Positions 62,252 to 64,000 of a stretch of 64,000 nucleotides of DNA are shown here, piece after piece. The notes below the pieces were generated by a model. It was not told where the DNA came from and ran no database searches. It saw nothing but the letters and a program-made list of their open reading frames with translations. Both the position numbers and the translations under genes were made by a program. The DNA is from Reticulitermes speratus (lineage: Eukaryota > Arthropoda > Insecta > Blattodea > Rhinotermitidae), in the NCBI GenBank assembly GCA_021186555.1, contig JAJKFL010000012.1, positions 7,673,394 through 7,737,393 of the forward strand, given 5' to 3'. Numbering within the stretch: the first letter of the stretch is position 1; every line of letters begins with the position of its first letter.

Positions 62252-62969
62252 CAGTTTTTATTCATGGATGCTGTCGTTTGTATACATGTCAAAATGCAAT
62301 TTTTGTCAAGAAACTAAGTGATTTTACATTTTCCATGTTGACATTTCTTTAAATAAGCCTTCTGTTGTACACAAATAATAGGAAATATCTCTATTGTTAT
62401 TGTGAAATAATTTGTATTGCTCAAAAGATTTAACTCTTAACAGATGGTGTGAGAAGTATTGTCAGTGGTCGTCTGGAAAACGACGTAAATCGAAACCAGA
62501 TGGGAGTTTTTTAATCAAGGTATCTTGGAGTATAACATGGAAAGTGATAACATAAGATACTACATTTGCCAGATATTTTTAATTATAAGTTTTCTCCCTT
62601 ACCCCATAATCATACTGTGTAATATATTTCATTATAAAACTCCTTTATCGCCACAAAAACAAATGGCAAATGAGTACCTGTTTGTATACCCGTATTGCTG
62701 CAAGGTAGTAGCAGTTTTGAAGTTAATTTTTCAACTCCAATAGAGGTTATTTGGATATATAGATGTGAAAATTGTAGCACTTCTACCTTTAAGATTATAG
62801 TCTCCTTGGAAGTGGCGCCGTGCAATTTGATATGTGTCGATTTAAACTACACGGCGTCATATTCTAGAAGACTGCAATTTTAATGCTTACTTCCATGAGA
62901 AACTCAACTCTGTCTTTTTAGTTACTGTAATATCTATAAATTTACAGTTTTTACGTATAAAGTTTTATC

Positions 62970-63006
<37 letters not shown>
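62252..63006. other. Non-coding AT-rich sequence
   Basis: It ends in a (TA)n run (62976-63000). Nothing else recognised. Confidence 0.5.
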
Positions 63007-63008
<2 letters not shown>

Positions 63009-63190
63009 GTCGAACCCGGTTATAACGCCATTGGTTTATGCGACACCTCGTCTATAGCGTCATATATTCTGTGGTACAAATTAATTCCTCACTGCTAACC
63101 ATAACATTACACTACTCGATTATAACAACACTCGTTTATAACGACACAAAATATACAGTCCCCTTCATGACGTTATAACCGAGTTCGACT

Positions 63191-63191
<1 letters not shown>
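63007..63191. mobile_element. 185-bp pogo-like MITE, copy 2
   Basis: It is closely similar to 36248-36432 over its whole length, with inverted ends cagtcgaacccggttataac and complement, inserted within a (TA)n tract (62976-63000 and 63193-63229). Confidence 0.87.
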
Positions 63192-63229
<38 letters not shown>

Positions 63230-63504
63230 CCACTAACTCCATTAATCTCCATTTTTATAGCTTATAAAATTTTGGCGCGCTTTGCACTTTTACTGCCAGT
63301 AGAATGTCTATTCTCGAATAATGCGATGATATGGCGTATAATAACCTCTGTCTAATTATATCGAAAGCCATAAAACCTGCAGAACATTTGTTTGAATATT
63401 TGGCGAGTTGTGCTCAAATGTTTGCAGAACGATATGTAGTTCTCCATGTAACTTGCCCGTACCTTACAAAGCCCGAGATACAAACAGGACAGGTAAAGTG
63501 CCTG

Positions 63505-63862
63505 ACGTTCTCCCTAGAACAGGTCATGAAGGCCCAGAGGGGGAGTATAAGTATAGCTGTACTCTTTCTTTAACCTCGGCACTAGATGGCGGTGGGTGGT
63601 CATCGCCAAGCCCCGGCCGATTTACCCCCAGGAAAGAGACCATGTACCCATCATACAGGATGCTGGGTGGGCCCCAGAGCTGGTCTGGACGGGTAAGGAA
63701 AGTCACGCCCCAACTGGGATTCGATCCCCGGACCGTCCAGCCTCTAGCCAGTCGCTATACAGAGTATACACAAAAGAATGGTGCGGTTTACTATGTATTT
63801 AGTATGGAAACCGCACCATTCTTTTGTGTATACCCTGTATATCGGCTACGCTATCCTGGCCC
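63505..63862 (-). mobile_element. tRNA-derived SINE (family B) interrupted by a small palindromic MITE
   Basis: The body and tRNA-like head (complement of ggggatcgaatcccagttgg) are on the - strand. The head is interrupted at 63756-63841 by an inverted-repeat element. Confidence 0.85.
63756..63841. mobile_element. 86-bp palindromic MITE
   Basis: 34-bp arms (63756-63789 and 63808-63841) match except for one position, with an 18-base spacer. The ends read tatacag(a/g)gtatacac. A TA target duplication is plausible. The arms leave almost no interior. Confidence 0.8.
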
Positions 63863-64000
63863 GAACAGGACAGGACAGAAATATATTCCAGCTCACGTTT
63901 AATTGTTCAATAATATGGATGTGTTAAAGGAGAGAGTGTGATTGAAAAATAAGACTTTTAAAGAGTTGAACAGAAAGCCACGTTTGGTCCCCCAACACCA

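Overview
The window looks like a piece of a large, repeat-rich insect chromosome. The evidence is spliced genes with long introns and GT-AG junctions, several families of tRNA-derived SINEs, mariner/Tc1 and pogo-like DNA transposon remnants, a LINE with a (GAA)n tail, and many minisatellites. A polyneopteran, possibly a cockroach or termite, is my best guess from the style of the SINEs; this is inference. There is no prokaryotic content.

Two protein-coding genes can be assembled exon by exon, and they point tail to tail. On the + strand, six coding exons between 1021 and 12008 encode a 407-residue sphingomyelin synthase family enzyme with the full catalytic triad (His284, His327, Asp331 in this model). 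On the - strand, seven coding exons between 56190 and 32427 encode a secreted serpin with a complete reactive-centre-loop region and a predicted Leu-Ser scissile bond. Its initiator exon lies upstream and was not found. All exon phases in both models agree. Every other long open frame is a by-product of tandem repeats or a transposon relic.

Layout: 1-12230 sphingomyelin synthase gene, with a 36-bp minisatellite and several transposons in its introns. 12230-32220 intergenic, with a pogo-like element, SINEs and fold-back retroposons. 32223-56190 serpin gene, whose introns hold at least four unrelated tandem arrays: a 43-bp array that includes the acceptor end of exon 6, a 114-bp array, an 87-bp array of about 87 copies, and a G-rich array with 175-bp higher-order periodicity. 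56190-64000 is the serpin 5' side, with a 30-bp array, SINEs and MITEs.

The most interesting system is a set of fold-back retroposons and fragments that carry hammerhead-ribozyme cores (3.8, 10.9/11.1, 31.6/32.0, 39.4 and 61.3 kb, with eroded copies at 18.4/19.2, 29.5 and 37.8 kb). Stem sequences differ between copies but stay paired. Three copies have target-site duplications and related 3' tails. They resemble the hammerheads known from Penelope-like elements, but share an extra pyrimidine before stem II. The second notable system is a 5'-truncated LINE insertion (44482-52318, with its 14-bp target duplication intact) whose last 87 bp were amplified about 87-fold. It creates very long spurious open frames on both strands.
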